A stretch of 64,000 nucleotides of DNA from Chrysoperla carnea (taxonomy: Eukaryota; Arthropoda; Insecta; Neuroptera; Chrysopidae), in assembly GCF_905475395.1 (NCBI RefSeq), contig NC_058339.1, positions 49,361,172 through 49,425,171 on the forward strand, in the 5' to 3' direction. The notes under the pieces are model-generated. The model worked only from the letters and a program-made list of their open reading frames with translations. It had not been told where the DNA came from and did not search any database. Positions 1-12,110 of the stretch are shown piece after piece (positions within the stretch are counted from its first letter, which is position 1; every line of letters starts with the position of its first letter). Made by a program: the position numbers and the translations under genes.

Positions 1-2404
1 ATATCCAAGCAATAACATGCTATAAAAAAAACATGTATGTCGGATAGAAATTTCATTTAATATTATCATTTAAAATTTTTTTCTCTGACTTGATTACAAT
101 GGATCGTTAGGATCATTGATCTTTGATTATATATGCTCAAAAAGAGTTTGGGTTGTCTCAATTTTACAGAATACATTTGTACCGTCATTTTATTTATTTA
201 CTTCCGATATAAACAGTTAACAAAATTATTTACAGTAAAAACAATGATTAGTATAAAATCACTTATACCAAAATAATGTATTTTTAACAAAGACTATTGA
301 TTTTTAAATTATTAAAAAATCACATTTTAAAAATATTTTTTCAAATTGAAAACTTTCCGTGAAATTTATGAAAGAAACGATTACGCAAGACGATCCGGTT
401 TCTTTTTTACCAAACCTGCTTTTATCATTTCTTCTAATTATAGCTACCTAAAAATTCTAAGAGATATTATAATCCGATTTCGAATTTCAGAGTGAAAACA
501 ATTTTCAGAAGTATTATTTCACACGTTTAAATATTGGAAGTATAAGATGACTATTGAATAGCCATTTATCTTGACAAATGAACGGTTCCTATAAATAAAA
601 CAAGATTCTTGATAATAATACGTGTGTATAGAACATATGCGGTTAATGTAATTGTGAATATGGAATTATTTGTGATTAGAACGTGATTCTTTTCAATAAT
701 ATGCAGTTATTACTTATTATACAGATAATTGTTGGTTAGTAATCAAGAGAAAATAAGAGAGAGAATTTAATTTATAGGTACGTACACAGAGAAGGTTTAA
801 ACTGGATTATGAATTAAAATTTTCAAATGTCAGTTTTTCTTAACTTTCAACCACTTTAAGAAATTTTTTACGTGAACATTTTACGTGAACACTCAAAATT
901 AGTTTAAGTTTGAGAGCGTTAATTTGTAGAAGCAATTAACATTAATGAAACACATTTTATTTGCTTAAAAACCACTATTGTTCTGAAGATGACTAACAAG
1001 TCGAAATGTGAAACAAAATATTTTGATGGAAAAAATCTTAAATAAAGTAGATTTTAAGCACATAAAATGTGTTTAAATAATACTAAAAATTAGGTTTGGA
1101 GGCTTCGATTTTTACGACTTTCATTTATTACGGTTAACAAAAAATTGCATGAAATTAAAAAAGATTTTGACTCAGCTGGGATCCTAAAACCTAGTTCATT
1201 TATTAGATAATTTGACGAAAATTTTTTAAGAAAGAATGATACTTTACAAACTATGCGTCCAATCACTAAATGAACCAGATTTTTTTAGGCCAAAATCACC
1301 TTTGGACTGAGTGTTACCGAAATTCGAAATAAAGAATTTTGAAAAAGTCAAATAAATCACAAATGACTTTTTGTTTCGAAATTTGATAAAACTCGTGATA
1401 TAGAATAAATTTAACTAAAAAAAAAAATCAAAAATCGGGTACGTTTGACAATTGGTCTAGTCAAATTTTACATACAATTTTTGTTTTTTTGATTTTCTTT
1501 GAAATTAAGAAATTTCCTTTGGTAGCGATTAAATCCCAAATTTAAATTTTTTTTTAAATATTAAGTTTTGGATAAAAATTACTACCTGTCTAAGTGAATG
1601 TCTCAAAAACTTTTTTCATAACAATTTCCAATTAATATATGAATTTATAATTTATGTACTTGATTTTCAAAACAATTCCCAATTGCGTGAGTACAAATAT
1701 GGAATATCTCTTAGTACAAATAACACTGTTAATTTATGAGCGTTAGGATAGCGCCGGCACCCCATTGCACCTTAAAGAAAAATGGAATATGAAGTAGCCT
1801 GTATTAAATGACCGCTATGAAACGCTCAACGTAATCAATGTCAACATGCCTGCCTGTTCAATTGCATTATTGACATCAACAAAATAATAAAAATCGAACA
1901 GTGGCAGTAAAAAGAGATGAACAGACAAAATAAAAGAGACTTGATAACCTAACACAGCATTGTTAAATTTAATTATCTTCTATTTTTCATATAAAATCAT
2001 CAGAAAACTAGTAGCCTACTTTTAATTATTCATTGTATGTACACAGAGCGAAATGCAAGTATAGTTGTAGAGATAATAAACTTGAGTAACAAGTGTGAAT
2101 CGAATCACCCCACATAGGTTCTGTAGATAACTTCGAAAATTATAAGCCTCAATAATACAACTTTTTAGTTAACATACATTAAATTTCATGTACGGAAAAT
2201 TCATAGCTAAGCATTTCTAATCTCAATAATATTTTATGCCAAAAATTTACTTTAAATTTTTGCTTCTATCCTTTTTTCCTGGGGGTATTATGAGTGGCAA
2301 CTATAATGACAGACACTCAGACTACATCTGTATTTATATTTATTATTTATTATTAGCTTGGCGTGTAATTTTATAGTTCGTAATATCAATTTTGACTGAA
2401 CGAT

Positions 2405-2705
2405 TATTGGGCATCCCAATTATTATAAGAACTGTCACAGTGGGAAGGAGTAGGAAAAGTTGTGATATCTTCTCTGTCACTGCCCAGCTCTTGTCGTCAG
2501 GAGATTGAGTCAACCTTTCTTTGACGACCTTTCCGATCTAAAGTCTATGGCCGTCAAAGCACTCATGCTGTTCTCAAAGAACTCCAAATGGCTCATGCAG
2601 TAGTAGCCGGGGATGAGAAAAGGCCAAGACACTTCTTTAGTATCACAATAGACTCTATGGTCTAAGTGTGTCTCATCTAAGGACAGCTTCTTTAACCTAA
2701 CCTAA
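2405..2705 (-). repeat. GC-richer dispersed-repeat-like segment beginning TTAGGTTAGGTT on minus strand
   Basis: A block of about 300 bp stands out by its higher GC from the AT-rich surroundings. On the minus strand it starts with the tandem heptamer-like TTAGGTTAGGTT and has no open frame. This start is reminiscent of short interspersed repeats seen in several insect genomes; that resemblance is from memory, not from a search. No tRNA-type A/B box was clear, so I do not call it a SINE. Confidence 0.4.
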
Positions 2706-3544
2706 AATGTTAGTCCTTGAATAGTAGAACAAAAGTCTCAATGACTACAAAGCTCAAAAAAACTAGTTTTCGAGGTATTTTACCTAGAAATTGTGAAAAT
2801 CATACGTAAAACCTAATAGTTTCGAATACAGATGATGTCCCAGTTAGAGTGGTTAAAAATAAACTTGGTGTATACAATACAAACATTTTATGAAGCTTAA
2901 AATAATTTTGGAAATCCCGAATTTTAAAGTATTGAAATTTAAAAAACGATATTTTAGAATTAACATGCAATATTGTTTTAAAATGTCATATAATTGCTGT
3001 AGAATGCTAGAAAACTATGTTAATTCACCCTTACATAGAATAATGATTATGAGAAAGCATTTCCCATTGGATAAACAAAAAATAGTTCACTATTTTATTT
3101 ACTAAACAAGAAACCATTCAACAATGTTCGCGAATCCTCGAATAAATATGTATAAAGTACTAAGGAATACTCGTTGTGGCGAGTACCTGGCTAGCTAATA
3201 GTCTCAAAGCTACAAAAACCAGAAGTTGATCATCTTTTATTTGAATATTATCCAAAGATGGAAGTTTATCATAATTTATTTGAGAATATTGTTTTGGCAA
3301 TCTTTACGCTGTTACGTGCATATAATGCATTTAAAATAAGTCTAAATGCTACTGTAACAAATGACACTTTGGATGAACGGGAAAAAATTGTACGAGATGG
3401 CTGCGTGATTTTGCTTTGGATAAAAGCTCCATTTTTTAACCCAAAACAACTCAGCGATCTTAATGTGTGACAAGAACATCTCAGGCGCCAGGACTACAAT
3501 AACTTTCGATCACACTATCAACTCACCAAGCATTTACAATGTAA

Positions 3545-3835
3545 ACTAAACAAGATTAAGGAATGCTCTCAAACAAAAGATTCCATTGTATATAAGCACA
3601 TATTTATTGGTACAGTAGAAAAGATTTTCTATCATCACTCAAGTTCACTCTGTCACAATGTATACTCAATGTCACAAAAAATGCTCGTTTTAAAACATTC
3701 TAAGTGTTACTATTATAACATAACATATAATGAGTACGCTTAGAATGTTTTAACTGTGGCACTTTTTCTGACAGTGAGTGTACATTGTTAAGAGGGTTTC
3801 ATAGACACAAACACTCCTTAACAATGTCACAACCT
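3545..3835. repeat. Foldback (MITE-like) element
   Basis: The core arms 3656-3709 and 3732-3787 are imperfect inverted copies, each containing AAAACATTCTAAG or its complement. Weaker inverted similarity extends outward to about 3545 and 3835, where CTTAACAATG and its diverged partner occur. There is no ORF. This is most simply a non-autonomous DNA-transposon relic. The exact ends and the target duplication are not clear. Confidence 0.45.
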
Positions 3836-4194
3836 TGATGTTATCAGCCTGATGATGTAGTTTCTATTTACTTAGGTATCACTTTTAAACAAACCTAGTC
3901 ACGTATATATCTGATATACTGCGAAAATGTGACCTAAAAGCTCATATGACTTCTATAGATCAAATGAAGGCGATCGACGCTGATGGTTATTCATCAGCTT
4001 ATACCATAAGGTAAAAAACACACAGGAATTGAATGTGAATATTTGGTAAGTCGCCAACATTTTGAAATAAATTGTGATTATTTTGCCAAAATGTGAATGG
4101 ATGTTATAGTATTGAGTCAAGGTTTAACATTTTTCGTCGGCTCACATAACGTACCTAAGAGCACCAGTGCTGCCTGTATATAAGCTTATTATCG

Positions 4195-4258
4195 TTGGTT
4201 TATTTTGATGTTAATGAATAAATAAGTTGGTTTATTTTGATGTTAATTTTTGAATAAG
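4195..4258 (+). repeat. 32-bp tandem duplication
   Basis: Two adjacent copies each begin TTGGTTTATTTTGATGTTAA, at 4195 and 4227, and then diverge. It looks like a simple local duplication in non-coding sequence. Confidence 0.6.
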
Positions 4259-4963
4259 CGCTGTAAAGTTTTTGAATCAAATGTAATGATTTTTTTGGAA
4301 ATAAAAATTAATAGCGCAAAAAAAGGAATTTAATATTCTATTTCGTAATTGTTAATTTTAATATTATCTTTCAAATGAATTTTAAGACCACCACATTTCG
4401 CTTACGCTGATTACGCACGTAAAATGAATATTAATGATAAAACTACTAAGGATTTCTCTACTTTGAATTTATTTTTTTCGAAAAATACTTAATTGGCGGG
4501 TTGCTATCACTATGAAACAACCTGTATGTTGTATATTATACAAACTATGTTTGTAGATGGAGGTAAAAGGCGGAAGCGGATTTGACCGCTATTTTAATCA
4601 AAACTTATTAAATAACAACTCTTATCGGAAGGAAAAACTTCAAATAACAAAAGTTCCAAATCAAAACCTTTATGTACAAGATGTATCAAAAATTATCGTT
4701 AAGCGAAAACAACAAAGTCTTCTGTACAAATAACGTCACACAAAAAGGGAGCACTTAAAACCTACGCATACGATTTGGAATTCGGTTGTAAACCAGTTGC
4801 AATTGCAAATTGCAATCAGTCAGTGTCCGTAGTTATGAGCATTTATTTCATTTTGATTGGCTAATTAATGATAAAAAATCAGGTTTGCAACTGAAAGTTG
4901 CATCCGTGTGATTAGGTGCTAAAAAATTTCTTATCTTTAAAATACGATTGAAATATAACTTAC

Positions 4964-5068
4964 CTTTATGTTATATTGCCACTTTGATAATGACAGAGAA
5001 GCTTCTACACGTTAAGCATTGGATGCTCCCCCGTCACTTCAGCACTTCGTACCGACTTGCCCGTACTC
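4964..5068 (-). ncRNA. Candidate non-coding (5'UTR or lncRNA) exon
   Basis: On the minus strand a pyrimidine-rich tract ending TTGTTTCAG (AG at 5070-5069) precedes a 105-bp segment whose first half is far GC-richer than its surroundings. The segment is followed by a perfect GTAAGT donor at 4963-4958. All three frames contain stops (one frame stays open for about 20 codons and ends in TAG), so a 5'UTR or lncRNA exon fits better than an internal coding exon. The likely upstream partner is the exon ending at 18827. No product can be named. Confidence 0.4.
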
Positions 5069-5967
5069 CTGAAACAATTATATCAGTAAAATATTAATTG
5101 TTAAAGCCTCGACAGGAAGGTTACTATAATTGGACAATTTAATTTCTGATATTATGTAAAAATTACTGCAGATCCTTTCTATAACTAACTTTCTATAACT
5201 TGTACAATAATTTATATTTGGGCCAAAAATTGCGATATTTCCTTCTTATAATAACTTCTTTACTTTGTACAAGGAAATAGAAAAATTCATTTATGCAAAT
5301 TTATGAATATTAAAAACTATTAAAGTTGATTAGAATTTTATTTTAGAAAAAATTATGAAAGTTTACAATGACAATGCGTGCACAAAATGATGCAGGCAGC
5401 AAAAAATTGCATTATTTTTAGTAAAATAATTTAAAACTATTAGTATAATAATGATAATAATTATGCAAATTCATTGATTTATTTCAATAAAAATATAATT
5501 TCCAATAAAAATGCATGTGTGTGTAAAACATTTCACTTCACTGATTTCAAACTACAAGTCTGGAGTAAGTAAATTTATTCAACATAAACAAATTACATCA
5601 ATTTATCAATTTAAATGCCTTAAAGCGAACCACAAGCAGTAAAGCATCTTTCTTAACATAAAAAGTTAAATTTGTTTTCTCCAAACTACTTGCCAATAGA
5701 AAATAGATATATGGTCGAGTGTTGGCGAAAGGTAGTATTTCTGTATCGAAGGTCAACAGAAAGGTGTGGCAGTGTGTTATAGATCCGTTTAATGACCCTT
5801 AGAACTATCCCATCCCCATCTAGAACAAATGAGGTTAAATGGGGTTATTTACTGAGCTATATGGGGTTATTTACCGAGAAGAACGATGTTATAAAAATGG
5901 CGGTTGGGGTTTTAAAGGGGAAATCACCTTTATCGATCTTTTCAAGGCTTTGTTCATCTTTACAACT

Positions 5968-6185
5968 ACTTCAAATTGATCTAGAGTGTTGAAAATCGAT
6001 ATACAGGTTGGATTAATATCAAGAATATTTCTCTTTTAGGACTAGCCACTTCGTAGTCTCTTCCCGCATTTTCGTGTCGAAATATCACGGATTTTAGCAA
6101 TTTTTCTGGTTTGGCACCTCTACAGACTCTTCAAACTAAACTCGAGAGTTGAAAATCTTAATATAAGTTGATTTAGTGTCAATGG
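5968..6185 (+). repeat. Diverged direct repeat
   Basis: Two related segments of about 55 bp (starting near 5968 and 6129) share the pattern CTTCAAA...GAGTTGAAAATC...GTTG. They lie in a region of moderately raised GC (about 5700-6360) that looks like an old interspersed element. There is no ORF and no family assignment. Confidence 0.35.
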
Positions 6186-6814
6186 AAATGTCTTTACAGC
6201 GTAACTCAAACTGCAAAATTATTATCATTGTTCCAAAAAAATTATCAAGAACCCTCATTATCACCCTGCCCCTAACGTAGCTGAGCGTAGCTTTTAAACT
6301 AATCCCCCTCCCACTCTTGGCCGGGCCACGTGGTTTACGAATGATCCCTGAACAGTTTTCCTTCAGAAAAATTAGCGACCAATATCCATTATTTCAGGCT
6401 ACATTCAATCCTGTGCACAATATTCAGAAGCCCACACCTAATTCTTATTTTATGTTTATCATTTAATATAATATCTCGATTTATAAACGTTATTACGTAT
6501 ATTTATTTACATAAAATGTTTAATGAGGGGTAAATTTAACCAACTGATATTTTACATTACATTAAATCAATAAACATAAAAAATTCGTTTTAAACCTAAA
6601 AAATAAAAGTTTCACTTACAAGGAAATAAAATATGTTATAAGATATCCATGCTTTTTACGTACACTAACACAATTCGTATAAATTTTTACAAAATGTCAA
6701 CAATATATCAATATACAAAAATATATCTCTCTTCCATCTGTTGTACTAAAGCTTAGAAGATGTAATAGCCCCATTAAATTAAATGAAATTTCATATGATT
6801 TACTGAAGTTAGCT

Positions 6815-7615
6815 TAGCTTTTTACTTGTAGAATAAAAATTTTCATATACACAGAAAAAACAAGTTTATTTCGGACAAGTCAACGATTTTCTACGTTTTT
6901 CCACAATTTTTTGCAACTTTACTCGAAAACTATGCATTTTAGAGAAAAATCCAAGGCCAGTTCTAGTTATTAGGCGTAAAATTTCCAATCGATTTGTATA
7001 TATAAATTTTATATTTTCTAAAAAATCAACAACAATAAGCAATTTTCCATGGTTTTGGCTCTAACTTTCCTTTCTAACTGTGCATTTTAGAGAAAAAATA
7101 CTTCGAATAAAAGTTAGTTAGAATAAAAGCATAAAATTTCTAACCGATCTGTATATTTTGATTGTTCCCAATCTTTCGCATTTTCGGAAAAATCGATATT
7201 TAAATAAATATATAAAAGGCTTACATACTTATGTTTGTACAATACGTATATAAATTTAAATATCGATTTTTCTGAAAATACGATATTGAGAACAATCAAA
7301 ATATACAGGCCGGTTAGAAATTTTTGCCTTATAACTTTTATTCAAAGTATTTTTTTCTCAAAATGTACAGTTTTTAAGAAAAATGTCGAAGTAGATTTTT
7401 CAGAAAATATGAACGATCAGAAAAAGTTTATATATACCTACAAATCGATCGGAAATTATAACTTTGGACTGATTTATTTTTTCTTTAAAATGAATAGTTT
7501 TCGAGCAAATTGCAAGCAATTGTGGCAAAACTTTGCTTTTTAGGAAATCACCCATTTTCTTTCTGCGCATATAAGAATTTTTACTTTACAGGTAAAAAGC
7601 TCAAATAAGTGACAT
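6815..7615. repeat. Long imperfect inverted repeat (foldback)
   Basis: The left arm (about 6815-7215) is the reverse complement of the right arm (about 7240-7615), with a spacer of about 25 bp. Because of this, short frames on both strands here encode the same IDFSEN-containing peptide; that is an artefact of the inversion, not two genes. The right arm is also clearly related to 60060-60650, so the arms belong to a dispersed repeat family that landed here twice in opposite orientation or transposed as a foldback. Confidence 0.6.
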
Positions 7616-7822
7616 TGCTGCACCCAAAACTTCAGTTAAGTTCACCTAACTTGATAGGACTATAAAACCTTGTTTAACATTGCAGCGGTCCCAGTATAAA
7701 AAAAAACCTAAATACTGTATTCTTTCCCTGTTTATGTTGTTGAAGATATTATTAATAATATTCTAAGTCTATATTTCGATATACTTCCCCTCTCCGGGGG
7801 TAATTCACCCCGCTGATCCAAC

Positions 7823-8098
7823 TTGAATATTTACAGAAAATTGCAGTGTAAGGTCAACGAAGGGCGAAACTCCCATGAAGGGGATTAGTATTCCCCATTC
7901 TAAGTTGGGTGATCAGTGACCCCAAAAACCCCCGAGTATACTTTTTTGGCCCATTTTGTCGAATATTTACAGAATATTGCAATTTTGGATCAGTGAGGTA
8001 AATTACTCCATGAGGGAGAGATTATATCGAAATTCGTATTTCGGAGTAGTGATCAAAGACCCCGAAAACCCTCGAGTATACGTTTCTGATCCATATTT
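7823..8098 (+). repeat. Tandem pair of about 136-bp units
   Basis: Copy 1 starts at 7823 and copy 2 at 7959. Both begin GAATATTTACAGAA(A/T)ATTGCA and both end with a segment resembling CCCCGAGTATAC or CCTCGAGTATAC. The copies are well diverged. The open frame at 7956-8192 runs through copy 2 and is not supported as a gene. Confidence 0.55.
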
Positions 8099-9059
8099 TC
8101 AAGGTTTTAAAATTTTCAAAAATCACCTCATAAATGGAGGATTCCAACGATTGGTCTATTTGGCCCATAGCAAAAACCAAAACTTTCTCTAGCGGCAAAA
8201 AGTTAGATGAGGATTCCGATATGTGGGCGTTTAAAAAAAAACTGGCTCGATAGGTTGAGGTACAAAAAAATTCTCTATGAAATGCTAAAATGGCACGAAT
8301 ATATAGAACGTCAGTTGAGTTAGTTTTCGTAAGAAGCGTCGATAAAATGAAAACATTTATTTTGTAGATACATAGAGAGCTAGTAGGGTATCATTAATTT
8401 TATTAGAACTATCAGCCATTTATTTTTATCAATCTTGACCTAAAAATAGATTGAATTGATGAATGGAAAATGTACTTGCAACACGCGAAATAAAGTTATT
8501 TGTGAAAACATATCAAAAACTCAACATATAAAATATTCACATCACAACATAAAATAGAATATGAACGAAATGAAATTATCACACGCAGTAGATACATTAA
8601 TTTTTATTGTTTACTTTAAATTAGTTTTTACATTACTTTCATCTAGTTCAAAAAATAAGATAATACAGTCCAGGAGGATATACCTTTAACGTTGGGATTG
8701 TGAATCATATTTTTTAATTACTTAGAGTCAGACTATATTAATTTTTATACTTTTGGATTAAAAAAATATAAGAACAAAATTTCGTTTAAAAAATTTTCTC
8801 TCTGTTGGGCAAAACTAAAACTTTTTAGGACTCTAAAGTACAATTAATTTGAAATATGATTTCAAACTTTAAATCAATCTTAAATTCTGGTGAAATTAAT
8901 TTCATTTTATGGCTAAAACAAATAATTATAAATACTATAACCATTTCGCTACTTGTCACTTTTGATCCCCACTTTGGTCTCTTGTAGGCTGACTTTCGAC
9001 CTCAGGAACACTTCAGACCTCAGTTTTGATAGACAAAAAAAGGCAATGATTTTTTGCAA

Positions 9060-9185
9060 TTTTCTTAAGGGGCTTAACTTTTTGTATCTAAATTTGATAA
9101 AACGCTGAACTTAAAGTTATTTTGATCCAACAAACATATAAATCGACTTAATTTGATCATTGAATGCATAGTTTCTGAAATTTCG
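9060..9185 (+). repeat. Member of a dispersed family with AAATTTGATAAAAC core
   Basis: The ordered pattern is AAATTTGATAAAAC, then ATTTTGATCCAA, then TTTGATCATTGxxxG. Related stretches occur at about 1375-1460, 27990-28095 and 40750-40870. No coding potential; the element type is unknown. Confidence 0.4.
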
Positions 9186-10240
9186 CCCAAAATGCATACG
9201 AAGACCGATTTTTCGAATCCATTTCCGTTAATTTCTTGGAAGCTATTAGTCCACTATCAAATAAATTGGATTTTTGTGACTTTTGAGTTCTAATTACTCT
9301 AGAAAATTTAAAAACTTCTATGTAAACCCCTACGATGTATGGGAATCTTCCTTTCGAGACAAAGGACGAATTTTATTAAGAATAATTTTTGGTCTTAAAA
9401 AATTTGTCTTATAATCCTATGGGGAACCTCACTGTATACGTCGTAAATTCCCACGTAGAGTTGTGGGGTTTTATATTGGTCTTAATCAAAGTCTGATTCC
9501 CTGATTAACCAATGTATATGGTATAATATTTTTTACATCATGCATTATGAATTTATATTCAAACCAAATGTTATATCATAATTTTAAGGAATTATTAATG
9601 GTAAAATCTTCACGCCACAAAACTATAATTACTTTTCTCAAAGTATATCTGTCTAGATATCTTTAACTAAAAGTTATAAAGTCGTAAAGTCATAAATAAC
9701 AATATGTCTAGTTGGTGGATTTGAGAAATGAATATATTTATACAAAGTGGCCAGAAACAAAAGTCTAAAAATTTTACTGTTCAAAACTTTAAGTTTATAA
9801 ATAAAGAAGGTGCATAAATAGGTACACTTTTGTATGTTATTAGTAGAAACACGCTTATAAAGTTAACTAAATCAGTTGTTGGCCCTGTGGTAATTCTATA
9901 GATTTTTAACTATCTGAGTACGGCCTTATTGATTATTACTACATAGAATTAAAACTGCTAAACAATATAGCTATGCATAAACACAAATTCACCAAAGCCT
10001 CCAGTTGATTGTACAGTAAAAGTAATAGGTACGATTGCATGGTATAAGTCGTATAAAGAGCTTTCAGGCAAGATAAAAATTTTGTATTCTTTATATTCAG
10101 AATATTTTTCTGTGAAACCTTTTTTGTGGAACAACTTGTACAATAAAATTAAATTGTAAACTAAAAAAAACATCTTAACTTACTCATATGACTTTGATAT
10201 ACAATATACAAATATGATATTTACGATAATTATAGCCTGT

Positions 10241-10900
10241 ATATATGAAATATAGGTATGTATATATATCAAGTTTAGTCACAAGTTTGAAATGCTTAGA
10301 AATGTTGATGCTACAAATAAATTTGTAATATAGGTGTTATAATAAAATCTCCAGTCCATCTCCGTTTGTCCGTCTGTCCATCCGCCTCTTTAGCATCCGT
10401 TATCACGATGATTTAAAAACGAAAAGAAATGTCCAGCTGAAATTTTAATAGTGTTTTAAGGACGTAATGAGTTCGCAAACGTGCAACATTCGTGAATTGA
10501 GTCATGGGTCCGAAGGACTCATATTTTAAACTGTAAAAAACACAAAAAAATTTTTAACGAAAAAAGGTTCAGTATATGAAATATACAAAGGTATACTAAG
10601 TTTAGCCCCAAGTTTGTAACGCTTAAAAATATTGATGCTATGAACAAAATTTTGGTATAGGTGTTTATAAAATCACCCAATTAGACCATTTCCGGTTGTC
10701 TGTCGTCTGTCGTCTATCGTCTGTCTGTCCGTCTGTTATCACGATTAAACAAAAACGAAAGAAGATATCTAGCTGAAATTTTTATAGCGTGCTGAGGACG
10801 TAAAAAAGTGAGGTCAAGTTCGTAAATGAGCAACATAGGTCAATTGGGTCTTGTAAATCTTGTAAATCGTTAGAGATAAAACAAAAGTTTAAATGTAAAA
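10241..10900 (+). repeat. Tandem pair of about 330-bp dispersed-repeat units
   Basis: Both copies (starting near 10241 and 10571) begin with a TATATGAAATATA stretch. They continue through a segment on AAGTTTGxAAxGCTTA and GTTGATGCTA or ATTGATGCTA, then a pyrimidine-rich GTCTGTC-type stretch, then TTATCACGAT and a conserved GCTGAAATTTT block. The order of parts is the same in each copy. This is a non-coding interspersed repeat family in tandem. Confidence 0.6.
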
Positions 10901-11020
10901 AATGTTCCTTATAAAAAATTAAACTTTTGTTTGAAATATTTTTTCGTAAACGTCACTGTTTACCCGTGTGAGCGCAAATTATGCACAAATTGTATAGCAT
11001 TATATGGGTATATCAGTTAT

Positions 11021-11031
11021 ATATATATCAG

Positions 11032-11071
<40 letters not shown>
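11021..11071. repeat. (TA)n microsatellite
   Basis: A nearly pure TA dinucleotide run of about 40 bp (11032-11071), preceded by two TATATATCAGT units. It ends in TGACATG followed by a short GTGTGTGT-like stretch. Confidence 0.95.
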
Positions 11072-11073
<2 letters not shown>

Positions 11074-11659
11074 CATGTATGTGTGTGTAATGTGACAGTG
11101 TAATCAACACTGTCTAAACATGGTATTTCAACAATTATCTCAGTCAATTGTTTTTTTTCACTTGTTAATAAATCTAAATTTTAAAATTTAAGAGAATAAT
11201 TCTATGCCAAAGAATTTGATTGTACCTACTCGAACCTAGTTCATACGAAGGAAAATAACTTGATCCCCGAATATCTCAAAAATTGTTCATTAACAAAACT
11301 TTGAACATATTGATTCTGCACAATTTTTTTCTCGTTACACTTAAATAAACTTTTCAATGCCTCCAATAAAATATTCATTTACGAATGTAAAAATATGATA
11401 AATGTACATATTGTATTTCTTTAGAGTGGAAATGGATTCTTTTTACTACAAATAATATAAAGCAGTGAATGACAACATCAAAGGAAGTTTGTGAATTAGT
11501 GACTTCTTTCGTATGTATTCATAGAGACATGTAATGTGTGCATGCATACAAAATGTGTCTATTCTAGCCTAGGATGAAATAGCGTATGGAAGAAAATTTT
11601 CCAACATAATTTTCGATTTTTTTAGACTAAACGATCGTTCTTTGACCAGACAAATACCA

Positions 11660-12110
11660 AGACCCTATCTATATGAATTAGGATCAAGACCAAGACCCAA
11701 CTCTGCAAGACCAAAATTCACAGCAAGACTTTTACCAAACTTATGGTTGAAAATAATAATTAATGAACCCGCTAGAGAATTTTAAATGTGCTTTTTTATT
11801 ATATCTGAGTTAATTTAAATATAATCAAATTAACTGAGAAGTGGAAATAATAGGTTTATTTTTATAATATCAGCATTTAATAAAAAACAAGGCTCGATTG
11901 ACCAGGACGAAGACTCAACTCTGCAAGGCCAAGACTCGATTTTGAAAGACCAAGACATACTCTTGCAAGACCAAGACCAAGACTCAAACTCATAATGCAA
12001 GACGAAGACCAAGACTAAAACTAATAATGCAAGACCAATATCAAGATACAGTCGTCAAGACCAAGACAACTATAGTTTTGGTCTTAATATTGGTCTCGCT
12101 ATCACAAGTT
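11660..12110. repeat. Degenerate CAAGAC/GACCAA-rich array
   Basis: Imperfect hexamer-type units (AAGACC, CAAGAC, GACCAA) recur across two clusters, about 11660-11740 and 11888-12085, with the complementary GGTCTT form at about 12080-12105. The minus-strand frame at 11830-12012 (Ser/Trp-rich) is a translation of this low-complexity array and not a gene. Confidence 0.6.

Larger units (their letters stand above)
1..4963. other. Left flank, no coding exon recognised
   Basis: AT-rich sequence with only short chance ORFs (2890-3105 and 3258-3470, neither resembling a family I know). It holds a GC-richer dispersed repeat (2405-2705), a foldback element (core 3656-3787) and a 32-bp tandem duplication (4195-4258). 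If the candidate non-coding exon at 4964-5068 is real, this stretch would be the next intron of a minus-strand gene whose coding part lies beyond the left edge. Confidence 0.5.

Noticed and set aside
4985-5068. Reading 4964-5068 as a terminal coding exon (about 20 open codons then TAG)
   Set aside because: A perfect donor follows 20-50 bases after the stop, and I recognise no protein ending in this sequence; a non-coding exon is simpler.
7114-7543. Two opposite-strand ORFs with a shared IDFSEN peptide
   Set aside because: They are the two arms of an inverted non-coding repeat.
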